From Bacillus sp. UNC41MFS5 (lineage in GTDB: Bacteria > Bacillota > Bacilli > Bacillales_B > DSM-18226): 64,000 bases of DNA. Position numbers and translations under genes: made by a program. The stretch is from assembly GCF_000686805.1 (NCBI RefSeq), contig NZ_JMLP01000005.1, positions 120,307 through 184,306 on the forward strand, in the 5' to 3' direction. The notes under the pieces are model-generated. The model was not told the DNA's origin and made no database searches. It worked only from the letters and a program-made list of their open reading frames with translations. This document shows, piece by piece, positions 45,856-54,976 of the stretch. Position 1 is the first letter of the stretch. Each line of letters starts with the position of its first letter.

Positions 45856-47061
45856 ATGGAATATGAACGAATACTAATACGCTATGGTGAAATTTCAACA
45901 AAAGGCAGAAATCGCAATAAATTTGTTGATAAGTTAAAAAAAAGTGTAAGAATCGCACTCGCTCCTTTTCCGAACGTGAAAGTGGAAGCGAGTCGTGACC
46001 GGATGTATGTCTTATTAAATGGTGAAAACTGCGCAGAAGTTATTGATAAATTGAAGAATATTTTTGGAATCCAGTCTTTTAGCCCTGCGATAAAGGTAGA
46101 AAGAGGTTTAGAGGCATTAAAGCAGACCTCGCTAGAATTAGTTCGTTCCCTATATAGGGATGGACAGACCTTTAAGATTACACCCAAAAGATCGGATAAA
46201 TCGTTTGAGTTGGATACAGATGGAATCAATCATACCATCGGCGGCTATTTACTGCAGAATATATCGGGGTTGAAAGTGAATGTGAAAAATCCTGATATTA
46301 ATTTACGGATTGAAGTCAGAAAGGAAGCCATTTATCTTTCCTGTGAAACCATTCAAGGTGCTGGCGGGCTTCCGGTTGGGTCAAGCGGCAAAGCCATGCT
46401 CATGCTTTCAGGCGGGATTGACAGCCCTGTGGCAGGTTATATGGCAATGAAAAGGGGAGTAGAAGTGGAAGCAGTCCATTTTTTCAGCCCGCCATTTACG
46501 AGTGAAAGAGCAAAAGAAAAGGTCATTGACCTTTCACAAAAACTAGCTGAAATTTATGGTTCGTTGACATTGCATATTGTCCCGTTTACAAATATTCAGC
46601 AAACGATTCGTGAACAAATCCCAGAAAATTACTCGATGACATCAACAAGAAGAATGATGCTGCGAATTACAGATGAAATCCGGAAAAAACATGAAGGTTT
46701 GGCAATTATTACTGGTGAAAGTCTCGGACAGGTTGCGAGCCAGACATTAGAAAGTATGTTAGCGATCAATGAGGTAACGAGTACGCCTATTTTGCGGCCA
46801 TTGATTACAATGGACAAAACGGATATCATAAAAATTGCGCAAGAAATTGATACACTTGAAATCTCAAACAGACCTTTTGAGGATTGCTGTACCATCTTTG
46901 TACCTGCATCTCCAAAAACAAAGCCAAAAAGGGAAAAGGTTCAGCACTTTGAAAGTTTCTTTGATTTTGAACCTCTAATCAATGAAGCAGTGCAGAAGAC
47001 AGAAAGAATTGTTATCAGGCCGGATCACAAACAGCTCTCCGAATTTAGCGAATTATTTTAA
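45856..47061 (+). CDS. thiI: tRNA 4-thiouridine synthetase ThiI
   Basis: A 401-residue ATP-dependent sulfurtransferase that makes s4U8 in tRNA. Domains: an N-terminal ferredoxin-like domain plus THUMP (about 1-165) and a PP-loop domain with SGGIDSPVAGY near residue 183. The C-terminal rhodanese domain of E. coli ThiI is absent, as usual in Bacillus. Its ATG is the base after the iscS stop codon, so the sulfur donor and acceptor are made together. Confidence 0.94.
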   Translation: MEYERILIRYGEISTKGRNRNKFVDKLKKSVRIALAPFPNVKVEASRDRMYVLLNGENCAEVIDKLKNIFGIQSFSPAIKVERGLEALKQTSLELVRSLYRDGQTFKITPKRSDKSFELDTDGINHTIGGYLLQNISGLKVNVKNPDINLRIEVRKEAIYLSCETIQGAGGLPVGSSGKAMLMLSGGIDSPVAGYMAMKRGVEVEAVHFFSPPFTSERAKEKVIDLSQKLAEIYGSLTLHIVPFTNIQQTIREQIPENYSMTSTRRMMLRITDEIRKKHEGLAIITGESLGQVASQTLESMLAINEVTSTPILRPLITMDKTDIIKIAQEIDTLEISNRPFEDCCTIFVPASPKTKPKREKVQHFESFFDFEPLINEAVQKTERIVIRPDHKQLSEFSELF

Positions 47062-47108
47062 AAAGGTAAAATTCGAACAATTTGTGAACAATTACCAATT
47101 GTAATATA

Positions 47109-47138
47109 GAATGAAGATCTTAAGTTCTACACATTCTA
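47109..47138 (+). promoter_or_regulatory. candidate sigma-G promoter of sspA
   Basis: GAATGA and CATTCTA are separated by 17 bases, resembling the forespore sigma-G -35 (TGAATA-like) and -10 (CATACTA-like) elements, about 24 bases before sspA. Confidence 0.6.
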
Positions 47139-47161
47139 TACTCACAAGGAGGTGATATCAC

Positions 47162-47365
47162 ATGGCAAGCAACAACTCTAATCAATTAGTAGTTCCTGGT
47201 GTAGAACAAGCTCTAAGCCAAATGAAATATGAAATTGCTTCTGAATTTGGTGTAAATCTTGGAGCTGACACTACTTCACGTGCCAACGGATCTGTTGGTG
47301 GTGAAATCACAAAGCGTCTAGTAGCAATGGCTGAATCACAATTAGGCGGCGGATTCTCTCGTTAA
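47162..47365 (+). CDS. sspA: alpha/beta-type small acid-soluble spore protein
   Basis: A 67-residue SASP that coats spore DNA and protects it from UV and heat. The germination-protease cleavage region [10 protein letters not shown] and the C-terminal DNA-binding block [21 protein letters not shown] are canonical. The ATG follows AAGGAGGTGAT. Position after thiI matches B. subtilis sspA. It has a sigma-G-like promoter and its own terminator. Confidence 0.96.
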   Translation: MASNNSNQLVVPGVEQALSQMKYEIASEFGVNLGADTTSRANGSVGGEITKRLVAMAESQLGGGFSR

Positions 47366-47388
47366 TAAAAAATAAATACGATGGCTAC

Positions 47389-47422
47389 AGAGAGCGTGGG
47401 GGTTTCCCCCCGCTCTCTTTTT
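47389..47422 (+). terminator. intrinsic terminator of sspA
   Basis: The stem AGAGAGCG with CGCTCTCT, continued by GGGGG with CCCCC, is followed by TTTTT. Confidence 0.9.
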
Positions 47423-47535
47423 ATGCTCCAGATAGTAAAAAATATTTGTATCTGAATAATAATTTAAAATTATCTAATAATTTTGTATAATTAATATTGT
47501 AGGATAAAATATTGTTAATGTTAAGGGGGAGAAGC

Positions 47536-49122
47536 ATGAAGCGGGAAGATTTGATTGCACCAGATAAGTATAATCTAGTCTCAGAAGTGGAGAGTTTTGC
47601 ACAGGATCCAAACAGAGTCGCCTTAAAGTGGGAGAATGAAGCAGGAGACACCCAGCAAGTTACATACGAACAATTAATAAAGAAAGTGAACCAGGCGGCA
47701 AATCTGTTTGCAAAGAATGGCCTAAATAAGGGAGATGTGGTCCTTGTCATCGTACCGCGTCTCATTGAGGCATATGTCGTTTATTTGGCCGCTTTAAAAG
47801 CAGGCATGGTCGTTATTCCAAGTTCGGAAATGTTAAAGGAAAAAGATCTGCAATACCGGATAACACACGGTGATGTAAAAGGTGTGATAAGTTTTTATCC
47901 ATACGTAGATCAATTTGAAGAAATCAACAAAACCCAGACATTGGTAAGATTTACGATTGGTGGAACTAAACCAGGCTGGATTGACTTGGACACAGAGATG
48001 ACAACTGCTTCCGAAACCTTCGAACCAGCGGACACCCTTAGAGAAGATATGGCCTTTTTATCCTATACGTCTGGAACAACAGGGAATCCTAAAGGGGTTG
48101 TCCATACACATGGCTGGGCTTATGCTCATTTAAAAACAGCTTCTCCACAGTGGCTTTGTATTGAAGATGGTGACACAGTTTGGGCAACTGCCGGCCCAGG
48201 CTGGCAAAAATGGATTTGGAGTCCATTTCTATCCGTTCTTGGATCTGGTGGTACAGGATTAGTTTACAGCGGAAAATTTGAACCGAAAAAATATTTGAGT
48301 CTCCTCCAAAAATATGATGTAAATGTCCTTTGCTGTACACCGACGGAATATCGACTAATGGCGAAGGTAGATAACTTAGCTGATTACCAATTACCAAATC
48401 TTCATAGTGCCGTCTCTGCAGGAGAACCGTTAAATCGAGAAGTAATAGATACGTTTAGAAAATATTTTAATATTGATGTTCGTGACGGTTATGGACAAAC
48501 AGAAAATACCTTGCTTGTAGGCGTTACCAAAGGAATGGAATTGAGATCTGGGTCCATGGGAAAGCCGACGCCTGGAAACAGGGTTGAAATCATTAACGAA
48601 GAGGGACAGGTGTGTGCAGTCGGTGAAGTGGGGGATATCGCTGTCCATGTAGAAACACCAGCTTTATTTAAAAACTATTATAAAGACCCGGAAAGAACAG
48701 CAATGCAGTTCCGCGGTGATTATTATGTAACCGGTGATAAAGCAAAAATGGACGAAGAAGGTTATTTTTGGTTTGAAGGCCGTGGAGATGATATTATTAT
48801 CAGCTCTGGCTATACGATTGGACCATTTGAAGTGGAAGATGCACTTGTTAAACATCCATTTGTCAAGGAATGTGCAGTCGTGGCAAGTCCGGATGAGATT
48901 CGCGGCTTTATTGTCAAAGCATTTGTTGTCTTAAAAGAAGATGTTGATTCCACCGACCCTGAATTGACAAAAACATTACAAGAGCATGTGAAAACGCTTA
49001 CAGCACCATATAAGTATCCAAGGAAAATTGAATATATCCCTGAGCTTCCAAAAACAACCTCAGGGAAAATTCGCCGGATTGAACTTCGGAAAAAGGAACT
49101 TGAGGGAGCGAAACAAGCATAA
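47536..49122 (+). CDS. ytcI: acyl-CoA synthetase YtcI (MACS family)
   Basis: An AMP-forming acyl/medium-chain acyl-CoA synthetase of 528 residues. The adenylation motif SYTSGTTGNPKGV lies near residue 180, the GYGQTE motif near 322, and the C-terminal lysine in PKTTSGKIRRIELRK near 512. The acyl substrate is uncertain. The ATG at 47536 has AAGGGGGAGAAG upstream; longer starts lack support. It sits after sspA as ytcI does in B. subtilis. Confidence 0.87.
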   Translation: MKREDLIAPDKYNLVSEVESFAQDPNRVALKWENEAGDTQQVTYEQLIKKVNQAANLFAKNGLNKGDVVLVIVPRLIEAYVVYLAALKAGMVVIPSSEMLKEKDLQYRITHGDVKGVISFYPYVDQFEEINKTQTLVRFTIGGTKPGWIDLDTEMTTASETFEPADTLREDMAFLSYTSGTTGNPKGVVHTHGWAYAHLKTASPQWLCIEDGDTVWATAGPGWQKWIWSPFLSVLGSGGTGLVYSGKFEPKKYLSLLQKYDVNVLCCTPTEYRLMAKVDNLADYQLPNLHSAVSAGEPLNREVIDTFRKYFNIDVRDGYGQTENTLLVGVTKGMELRSGSMGKPTPGNRVEIINEEGQVCAVGEVGDIAVHVETPALFKNYYKDPERTAMQFRGDYYVTGDKAKMDEEGYFWFEGRGDDIIISSGYTIGPFEVEDALVKHPFVKECAVVASPDEIRGFIVKAFVVLKEDVDSTDPELTKTLQEHVKTLTAPYKYPRKIEYIPELPKTTSGKIRRIELRKKELEGAKQA

Positions 49123-49138
49123 TGCAATCAGGAAAGAA

Positions 49139-49164
49139 AGCAGGCGGAATTCCGTCTGCTTTTT
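49139..49164 (+). terminator. intrinsic terminator of ytcI
   Basis: A near-perfect palindrome AGCAGGCGGAATTCCGTCTGCT is followed by TTTT. Confidence 0.75.
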
Positions 49165-49254
49165 AATTGGAAGCAAAATTCCCCCCCATTTATGTAGTTT
49201 CGCGTTATAATAGAGATTATTTCGAAACTAGAAAGAATAGGGGCTCGTACACAT

Positions 49255-50190
49255 ATGAAAAAGACAGAAACGCAAAAAGGAGTCATTCATGCCGGCTTTT
49301 CCTATTTACTTTGGGGATTATTGCCAATCTATTGGAAGCTTTTAGACCATGTTAATGCTAAAGAAATTTTAGCCAGTCGTGTGGTATGGTCGTTTATTTT
49401 TATGGTCATCATACTTCTCCTAACCAAAAAATGGGGACTTTTTCTCCGAACGATTAAAGGGTTTGCGAAAAATAAAAAACAAATGGCTGCATTGACGATT
49501 GCCTCCCTGTTAATCAGTGTGAACTGGTTTATTTATATCTGGGCGGTTAACAGTGGTCATATGATTGAAGCGAGCCTTGGTTATTATATCAATCCATTAA
49601 TTAGTATTTTATTAGGAATGATTGTGCTAAAAGAAAAATTAACGGTTTACCAATACGCGTCATTCGTCTTAGCGGCAATTGGGGTATTAATTATTTCTAT
49701 TTCCCATGGGCAGTTTCCGTGGATTGCCATTGTGTTAGCCCTTTCCTTTGGATTATATGGATTGGCGAAAAAGTTAATCAATGTAGATTCTACAGTAGGG
49801 TTAACCTTAGAAACCCTAGTGATTACACCGATTGCTGTCATCTATATTGGCTTTTTATTTATTAGCGGCTCGAATGACTTTTTAAACTCTGGGGTTCAAA
49901 CTGACCTACTACTAATGGGTGCAGGGGTTGCAACGGCAGTACCGCTCCTGTATTTTGCAAAAGGCGCACAAAAAATCCCTTTATCATTATTAGGTTTTCT
50001 ACAATATATTGCACCAACATTAACCTTACTTTTAGGCGTATTTGTCTACCATGAACATTTTTCAAAAATACAACTTCTATCCTTTATGTTCATTTGGTCG
50101 GCATTAACGATTTATTCATTATCAAAAACAAAGCTATTGTCTGCACAAAGGTTCCATTTGCGAAAAGAAAAGGGCACTAGCATACAATAA
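49255..50190 (+). CDS. rarD: EamA-family transporter RarD
   Basis: A polytopic membrane protein of 311 residues with about ten predicted helices, belonging to the RarD subgroup of the drug/metabolite transporter superfamily. The motif GFSYLLWGLLPIYWKLL at the first helix and the NWFIYIWAVNSGHMIEASLGYYINPL block are diagnostic for RarD. The physiological substrate is unknown. The ATG is preceded by AATAGGGGCTC. It converges on the NAD kinase gene. Confidence 0.88.
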   Translation: MKKTETQKGVIHAGFSYLLWGLLPIYWKLLDHVNAKEILASRVVWSFIFMVIILLLTKKWGLFLRTIKGFAKNKKQMAALTIASLLISVNWFIYIWAVNSGHMIEASLGYYINPLISILLGMIVLKEKLTVYQYASFVLAAIGVLIISISHGQFPWIAIVLALSFGLYGLAKKLINVDSTVGLTLETLVITPIAVIYIGFLFISGSNDFLNSGVQTDLLLMGAGVATAVPLLYFAKGAQKIPLSLLGFLQYIAPTLTLLLGVFVYHEHFSKIQLLSFMFIWSALTIYSLSKTKLLSAQRFHLRKEKGTSIQ

Positions 50191-50195
50191 AATGA

Positions 50196-50230
50196 AAAAA
50201 CCTTATCCACTTCGCCTGGATAAGGTTTTA
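50196..50230. terminator. bidirectional terminator between rarD and NAD kinase
   Basis: A perfect 13-bp stem AAAACCTTATCCA with TGGATAAGGTTTT has a 7-base loop and A/T-rich flanks. Confidence 0.88.
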
Positions 50231-50257
50231 CTTTGTATAAATAGAGACTTCCGCCTT

Positions 50258-51061
50258 TTAAAGGAATGACCGCTTCACTTTTTGCCAAAAGGAATTGTCT
50301 TTTAGTTTAAGTGTTTTTAACTTTTTATCACTTATTTTTATGCTGATTTTCTCCACGTGACGGATGCTTAATGCTTCATTATCCATGCCCATTGTTGGAT
50401 GGTCATTGCCTTCAGATATTACTTTAAGCGTAAGTGTTCTTTCACTACCAACAATAAAGGAGGAACCAAGTGTTCGATAATTAATGGTATTTACAGAGGC
50501 TACTTCACTCACCTGCATGCATGGAAGAAGTGGATCAACTATCGAACCATTCACCGATTTATTATAGCCAGTACTACCTGTTGGTGTTGCGACAATAAGT
50601 CCATCACCGCGGAAGGTTTCTAAGTGAAGCTGATCAATGTAGACATCTATTACTAGTGTCTTTATGATTGAAGAGCGAATACTGAATTCGTTTAAGCAAG
50701 GAAATGTACCTTGACCATCAACTTCTACTTCAATTAACGGATAACGGCGAACTTTTATATTTTCATTGGTGACAATCGCATCAATCATTTTAGATCTATC
50801 ACTAATTCGGAAATCACAATACATACTCAAATTATCTTCAGTTGAAATCCCCGTATAAAGGCAATCATCCCGGAAGCCAGTTTTCCGAACTGCTTGTAGA
50901 AACGTTCCATCATCACCAACACTGGCAATGATATTTGCGTTTCGGTAATCAGTGACAATTGTAAATCCATATCGATTTGCAATGTCTACAAGCGGAGCAA
51001 CTTTTGACAGCATGTCCGAATCTCGTTTGTGATAAAAGTAAATATTGCGTCTATTCTCCAT
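50258..51061 (-). CDS. nadK: NAD kinase (PpnKB/YtdI type)
   Basis: It phosphorylates NAD to NADP in the cytoplasm. The 267 residues contain the GDDGTFLQAVR motif (near residue 49) and the NAD-binding TPTGSTGYNKS motif (near 154), both intact. B. subtilis has two NAD kinases; the position near sppA/ytfI corresponds to the YtdI (PpnKB) paralogue. The minus-strand ATG has GGGAGGTAC upstream. Confidence 0.93.
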   Translation of the reverse strand: MENRRNIYFYHKRDSDMLSKVAPLVDIANRYGFTIVTDYRNANIIASVGDDGTFLQAVRKTGFRDDCLYTGISTEDNLSMYCDFRISDRSKMIDAIVTNENIKVRRYPLIEVEVDGQGTFPCLNEFSIRSSIIKTLVIDVYIDQLHLETFRGDGLIVATPTGSTGYNKSVNGSIVDPLLPCMQVSEVASVNTINYRTLGSSFIVGSERTLTLKVISEGNDHPTMGMDNEALSIRHVEKISIKISDKKLKTLKLKDNSFWQKVKRSFL

Positions 51062-51223
51062 GGTATGTACCTCCCTAGTAAATGAGCTTTTTGTAACATT
51101 ATCCCAATCGCGAAAATATTCTCTAAGAAATAATGCTAGTCTGAAATTAGTTTAGCATTTTATTGAGACAATATGAAATAGGACTTAATTTTAAGATAAA
51201 CAATAAGGGGGACATACGTATTT

Positions 51224-52234
51224 ATGAATGGAAAACGGTGGGCCGCACTAGGCATTGCAGCAGCGTTATTTTTCATCTCGTTAGTCATTAATTTTTTATC
51301 CTCTTTTGCTTTTAAAGGATGGGAAACAAATTTCACTGATTTTATGGCTTCTGCGGAGCAGCCTTTTACAGAAGAGGTTGTCAATGAAGGGAATGAATTA
51401 AAAAAAATAGTGATTCTTGATGTAAATGGGGTCATCCAGGATACATGGGAAACAGGCTCAATCCTGCAAAGCTCTGGTTTCAATCATCAGGACTTTATGA
51501 AAAAGTTAAACCATATTAAAAAGGATGACTCGGTGAAGGGGATAATTATTAAGGTCAATTCCCCCGGTGGCGGAGTGGTAGAAAGTGCAGAAATTCATGA
51601 TAAACTAACTGAAATTCAAAAAGAAACCAAAAAGCCAGTCTATATCTCAATGGGTTCCATGGCCGCATCGGGAGGATATTATATTTCAACAGCGGCTAAA
51701 AAGATCTATGCCAGTCCCGAGACAATGACTGGCAGTCTCGGTGTGATTATGGAAGGAGTCAATTATAAAGGGCTTGCCGATAAATATGGTGTTGACTTTG
51801 TTACGATTAAAAGTGGTAAACATAAGGACATTATGAGCCCAACAAGAAAAATGACCGAGGAGGAACGACAAATCTTACAATCGATGATAAATAATTCATA
51901 TCAAGGATTTGTCAAAGTTATTTCAGAGGGACGAAACCTCCCAATCGAGCAGGTGAAAAAAATAGCAGATGGCCGTGTTTATGATGGCCGTCAAGCCAAG
52001 GATTTGCAGTTAATTGATGATTTTGGATACCTAGACGATGTGGTGAAGCAAATGAAAAAACAGGAGAAACTTAAAGGTGCACAAGTTGTTCGATATTCAG
52101 ACTCACTTGGTTTGGGATCCTTATTTACAATGCAGGCAAAGAAATTAATGGGTAAAGATATGGAAATGGCTGGCTTGTTGAAGGTCTTATCAAGACCGAA
52201 TTCTCCGCGAATTATGTACCTTTATGCGGAATAG
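51224..52234 (+). CDS. sppA: signal peptide peptidase SppA
   Basis: A membrane-anchored serine protease (336 residues) that degrades cleaved signal peptides. The N-terminal TM helix covers about 6-29. The S49 domain follows, with the nucleophile Ser in SMGSMAASGGYY (near residue 148) and the general-base Lys in KSGKHKDIMSP (near 199). The ATG follows a GGGGG segment. Start of an sppA-yteJ pair, with yteJ 11 bases downstream. Confidence 0.93.
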   Translation: MNGKRWAALGIAAALFFISLVINFLSSFAFKGWETNFTDFMASAEQPFTEEVVNEGNELKKIVILDVNGVIQDTWETGSILQSSGFNHQDFMKKLNHIKKDDSVKGIIIKVNSPGGGVVESAEIHDKLTEIQKETKKPVYISMGSMAASGGYYISTAAKKIYASPETMTGSLGVIMEGVNYKGLADKYGVDFVTIKSGKHKDIMSPTRKMTEEERQILQSMINNSYQGFVKVISEGRNLPIEQVKKIADGRVYDGRQAKDLQLIDDFGYLDDVVKQMKKQEKLKGAQVVRYSDSLGLGSLFTMQAKKLMGKDMEMAGLLKVLSRPNSPRIMYLYAE

Positions 52235-52245
52235 GGGGAGTATCC

Positions 52246-52713
52246 ATGGAAACGAATGAGTATCAAGAATACTCGAACGACAGAAAAGATGAACTTTCCA
52301 TTCGATATGCGGGCTTCTGGATGCGCTTTTGGGCTTATCTTCTTGATTTGGTGGTAGTGGGAAGTATCGTTAGGATATTGATTAAACCGGTTTTTCGAAT
52401 GCTGGATATTTCTTTATCGGAATCGTCCATGTTTGCTCCAGTTTCAATTCTATCCGCGTTAATCTTCTACCTATATTTCGTACTAATGACCAAGTATCTA
52501 AATCAAACGCTAGGGAAAATGGTGTTTGGATTGAAAGTAGTTGATTTAAAAAGTAATCAAATGACATGGGGGACGATTCTATTTCGTGAATGGATTGGTC
52601 GGTTTATTTCGTCAACAATCATCGTAGGATATATAATTATTGCTTTTTTACCCAAAAAACAAGGCTTGCATGATCTATTCACTGACACTTCGGTCATACA
52701 TGTGGAACGGTGA
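52246..52713 (+). CDS. yteJ: RDD-family membrane protein YteJ
   Basis: A 155-residue RDD-domain protein with three or four hydrophobic segments; the eponymous Arg-Asp-Asp positions appear as RFWAYLLDLVV near the first helix, and KMVFGLKVVD between later helices. Function is unknown; in B. subtilis YteJ has been linked to SppA, consistent with the tight gene spacing. The ATG has AGGGGGAG upstream. Confidence 0.88.
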   Translation: METNEYQEYSNDRKDELSIRYAGFWMRFWAYLLDLVVVGSIVRILIKPVFRMLDISLSESSMFAPVSILSALIFYLYFVLMTKYLNQTLGKMVFGLKVVDLKSNQMTWGTILFREWIGRFISSTIIVGYIIIAFLPKKQGLHDLFTDTSVIHVER

Positions 52714-52717
52714 TCTT

Positions 52718-52752
52718 AAACCTATCAACATTTGTTGGTAGGTTTATTTTTA
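52718..52752 (+). terminator. intrinsic terminator after yteJ
   Basis: The stem AAACCTATCAACA with TGTTGGTAGGTTT is followed by ATTTTTAT. Confidence 0.85.
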
Positions 52753-52789
52753 TATGGAAAAGCAAATACTACCCGCTGAAAGGTTGTGA

Positions 52790-53488
52790 TTGAAATTGTT
52801 CTGGGTACTCGTAGTTTTGTCGATTCTATTGCTCTTTTTCATTCTCATTCTTTTTACTAAATTAACAATACTAATTAATTATTATCATCATAATGACAAT
52901 GATGATTTAAAGATAAAATTTAAGATTTGGTTTGGATTAATAAAATATACAATTAACGTTCCGTTAATAAAAGTGGATGATAATTCTCCTAGCATTGTTG
53001 TAGAAAGTAAATCTAAAATGGGTGAATCTTCAACTGAATCAACTAGCACAGACTCCAATCAAATCACAGCTGAAGATGTTGAGAATAATTTTTCAAATGC
53101 AAAAAAAATACTTAATCATGTGTTTGGATTACATCGGATTATAAGGAAGTTTTTTCGAAAAGTTACCATGAAAGGCTTAGAGTGGAATACTTTGATTGGT
53201 TTAGGAGATGCAGCGCACACTGGGACGATAACTGGTGCCATTTGGGCGTTTAAAGGGAGCATCATAGGTCTTATTAGTCATTATTTAAAACTAAAAGAAA
53301 TGCCAAAAATAACGGTGACTCCACACTTTCAGGCGGCCGTTATTCAGACAAGACTTACATGTATTATTCAGTTTCGTATCGGGTATGCTATTCTAGCAGG
53401 ATTAAAACTGTTTAGATTCTGGAGGGGCGGACTTCCGCACTTTAAAAAGAAAACAAATTTTGCAAATGATAAAACAAAATCCATTTGA
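52790..53488 (+). CDS. ytfI: DUF2953 membrane protein YtfI
   Basis: A 232-residue protein with an N-terminal TM helix (about 2-24) and a DUF2953 domain, including the conserved segment GLGDAAHTGTITGAIWAFKG (about residues 140-160). Function is unknown; it is paired with the sporulation gene ytfJ and overlaps that gene's ribosome-binding region, so an operon is likely. Start is TTG at 52790 after a weak AAAGGTTGTGA. Confidence 0.82.
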   Translation: MKLFWVLVVLSILLLFFILILFTKLTILINYYHHNDNDDLKIKFKIWFGLIKYTINVPLIKVDDNSPSIVVESKSKMGESSTESTSTDSNQITAEDVENNFSNAKKILNHVFGLHRIIRKFFRKVTMKGLEWNTLIGLGDAAHTGTITGAIWAFKGSIIGLISHYLKLKEMPKITVTPHFQAAVIQTRLTCIIQFRIGYAILAGLKLFRFWRGGLPHFKKKTNFANDKTKSI

Positions 53489-53505
53489 AAAAGGAGGAAA
53501 CAGCC

Positions 53506-54024
53506 ATGTCTGACCATCCAATTCAAGGTTTGATGACAACTGCAATGGAAAGCCTTAAAGAAATGATTGATGTGAATACGATTATTGGTGATCCTGTTGA
53601 AACCCCTGACGGAAGTGTTATTTTGACTGTATCGAAAGTAGGTTTTGGATTTGCCGCAGGTGGTAGTGAATTTAAGCTCGAGGGGTCTCAAAGTCAAGGG
53701 CAAGGCAAAGGTCAAGGTCAAGGTCAAGGTCAAGATCAGGGACAGGGTCAGGGGAAGAGTCAAGGTTCATCCCATCCATTTGGCGGCGGTAGCGGGGGCG
53801 GTGTCTCAATTACCCCAATTGCCTTTTTAATTGTCAACTCTCATGGTGTGAAAATGCTGCATTTGGATGAAAGCACTCATTTGTATGAAAAAATATTAGA
53901 GCTGGCTCCAACGGCGATAGATAAAATTCAGCAAATGTTCTCAAAAAAGGACCAGGGCCAACAGCAAATTAGTTCGCAAGGATCGAAAAACGAGCATAAA
54001 CCAAAAGAAGAACTTGAATTATAG
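53506..54024 (+). CDS. ytfJ: GerW-family sporulation protein YtfJ
   Basis: A GerW/YtfJ protein of about 172 residues; B. subtilis YtfJ is a sigma-F-controlled sporulation protein needed for normal germination. The conserved N-terminus MSDHPIQGLMTTAMESLK, GDPVETPDGSVILTVSKVGFGFAAGGSEF and GGGSGGGVSITPIAFLIV are present. Between the two conserved halves is a Gly/Gln repeat tract (about residues 62-90) encoded by tandem CAAGGT-like hexamers, longer than I recall in B. subtilis. The ATG at 53506 has AAGGAGGAAA upstream. Confidence 0.9.
   Translation: MSDHPIQGLMTTAMESLKEMIDVNTIIGDPVETPDGSVILTVSKVGFGFAAGGSEFKLEGSQSQGQGKGQGQGQGQDQGQGQGKSQGSSHPFGGGSGGGVSITPIAFLIVNSHGVKMLHLDESTHLYEKILELAPTAIDKIQQMFSKKDQGQQQISSQGSKNEHKPKEELEL
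53692..53765 (+). repeat. CAAGGT-type hexanucleotide microsatellite within ytfJ
   Basis: A run of CAAGGT/CAAGGC/CAGGGT hexamers encodes alternating Gln-Gly with occasional Lys or Asp. The period is 6 bases, so gain or loss of units keeps the frame. Confidence 0.8.
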
Positions 54025-54028
54025 TAGC

Positions 54029-54070
54029 AAAGGTTAATCTTCCAGAAGATTAGGAAGGTTAACTTTTTTT
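54029..54070 (+). terminator. intrinsic terminator of ytfIJ
   Basis: AAAGGTTAATCTTCC pairs with GGAAGGTTAACTTT (one bulge) and is followed by TTTTTTT. Confidence 0.8.
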
Positions 54071-54094
54071 ATGTGAGTGTTTTAATTTGAGAAA

Positions 54095-54247
54095 TGTCTA
54101 GCTCCAGGTCCCAGCGGCTAGTGTACTTCGCCCTTTTCCCTTCGATAAGTCAAGCACGGATGCGCTAACTCTCTCCGTGTTTCCTTTATCTTAGTCAAAG
54201 GGCTCCAGTCCATACGCCGCTAAACGGTCCCTTGCGCTTTTCGATTA
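54095..54247. repeat. dispersed Bacillus repeat (GTCTAGCTCCAG...GCGCTTTTC type)
   Basis: This 150-base element starts TGTCTAGCTCCAG and ends CCTTGCGCTTTTCGA, with CGGCTAG/ACGCCGCTAAACGG segments between. It is the kind of noncoding repeat I have often seen in Bacillaceae intergenic DNA. It has higher GC than its surroundings and no open frame. It fills most of the 338-base gap between ytfJ and tpx; the rest is the ytfJ terminator and the tpx leader. Confidence 0.65.
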
Positions 54248-54362
54248 AGTCTAATTAATTGCAAATTAGATGTTGAAAAGATATATTTACACTGTACATA
54301 TTTGAAGGGAAGCGGTTTTCTACAATCCGCTAGAACTTGAACACGAAAAAGGAGGATGTAAA

Positions 54363-54863
54363 ATGGCAAATGTAACATTTAAAGGGAATCCAATTACACT
54401 TTTAGGCAATGAAGTAAAGGTAGGGGACAAAGCACCTAACTTTACTGTACTGGCAAATGATTTGTCACAAGTTAGCTTAGAAAGTACCAAAGGTCAAGTA
54501 CGTTTAATTACCTCTGTACCTTCTTTGGATACTGGTGTTTGTGATGCTGAAACACGTCGTTTTAATGAAGAAGCAAACAGCTTAGGTAACGTGAAAATAT
54601 TAACGGTAAGTGTGGACTTGCCATTTGCACAAAAACGTTGGTGTGCTGCTAGCGGAATTGAAAATGTGCAAACATTATCTGATCATCGTGATCTTTCTTT
54701 TGGTGAAGCATATGGAGTTGCTATCCAAGAATTAAGACTGTTGGCTCGTGCCGTATTTGTTGTCGATTCAAACGACACAGTAACATATGTGGAATATGTT
54801 AGTGAAGCAACCAACCACCCGAACTACGAAGCAGCACTTGAAGCAGCAAAAGCGGCAAAGTAA
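54363..54863 (+). CDS. tpx: thiol peroxidase Tpx
   Basis: An atypical 2-Cys peroxiredoxin (166 residues) that reduces hydrogen peroxide and alkyl peroxides with thioredoxin. The peroxidatic cysteine lies in [13 protein letters not shown] (near residue 60) and the resolving cysteine in QKRWCAASG (near 94). The ATG follows AAAGGAGGATG. Single gene with its own terminator. Confidence 0.95.
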   Translation: MANVTFKGNPITLLGNEVKVGDKAPNFTVLANDLSQVSLESTKGQVRLITSVPSLDTGVCDAETRRFNEEANSLGNVKILTVSVDLPFAQKRWCAASGIENVQTLSDHRDLSFGEAYGVAIQELRLLARAVFVVDSNDTVTYVEYVSEATNHPNYEAALEAAKAAK

Positions 54864-54877
54864 GATAATGATATAGA

Positions 54878-54905
54878 AGGCCTCTGCATAGCAGGGCCTT
54901 TTTCT
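54878..54905 (+). terminator. intrinsic terminator of tpx
   Basis: The stem AAGGCCTCTGC with GCAGGGCCTT (one bulge) is followed by a T-run. Confidence 0.8.
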
Positions 54906-54976
54906 ATGCTTAAAACTTGTATAATATGTCGATACTCATTAAAATGGATTAGGAAATTAATAAGGGCGGGGATCAA

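Noticed and set aside
53368..53763. Minus-strand open frame with Thr/Leu repeats opposite ytfJ
   Set aside because: Antisense of the CAAGGT microsatellite; the conserved YtfJ protein is on the plus strand.
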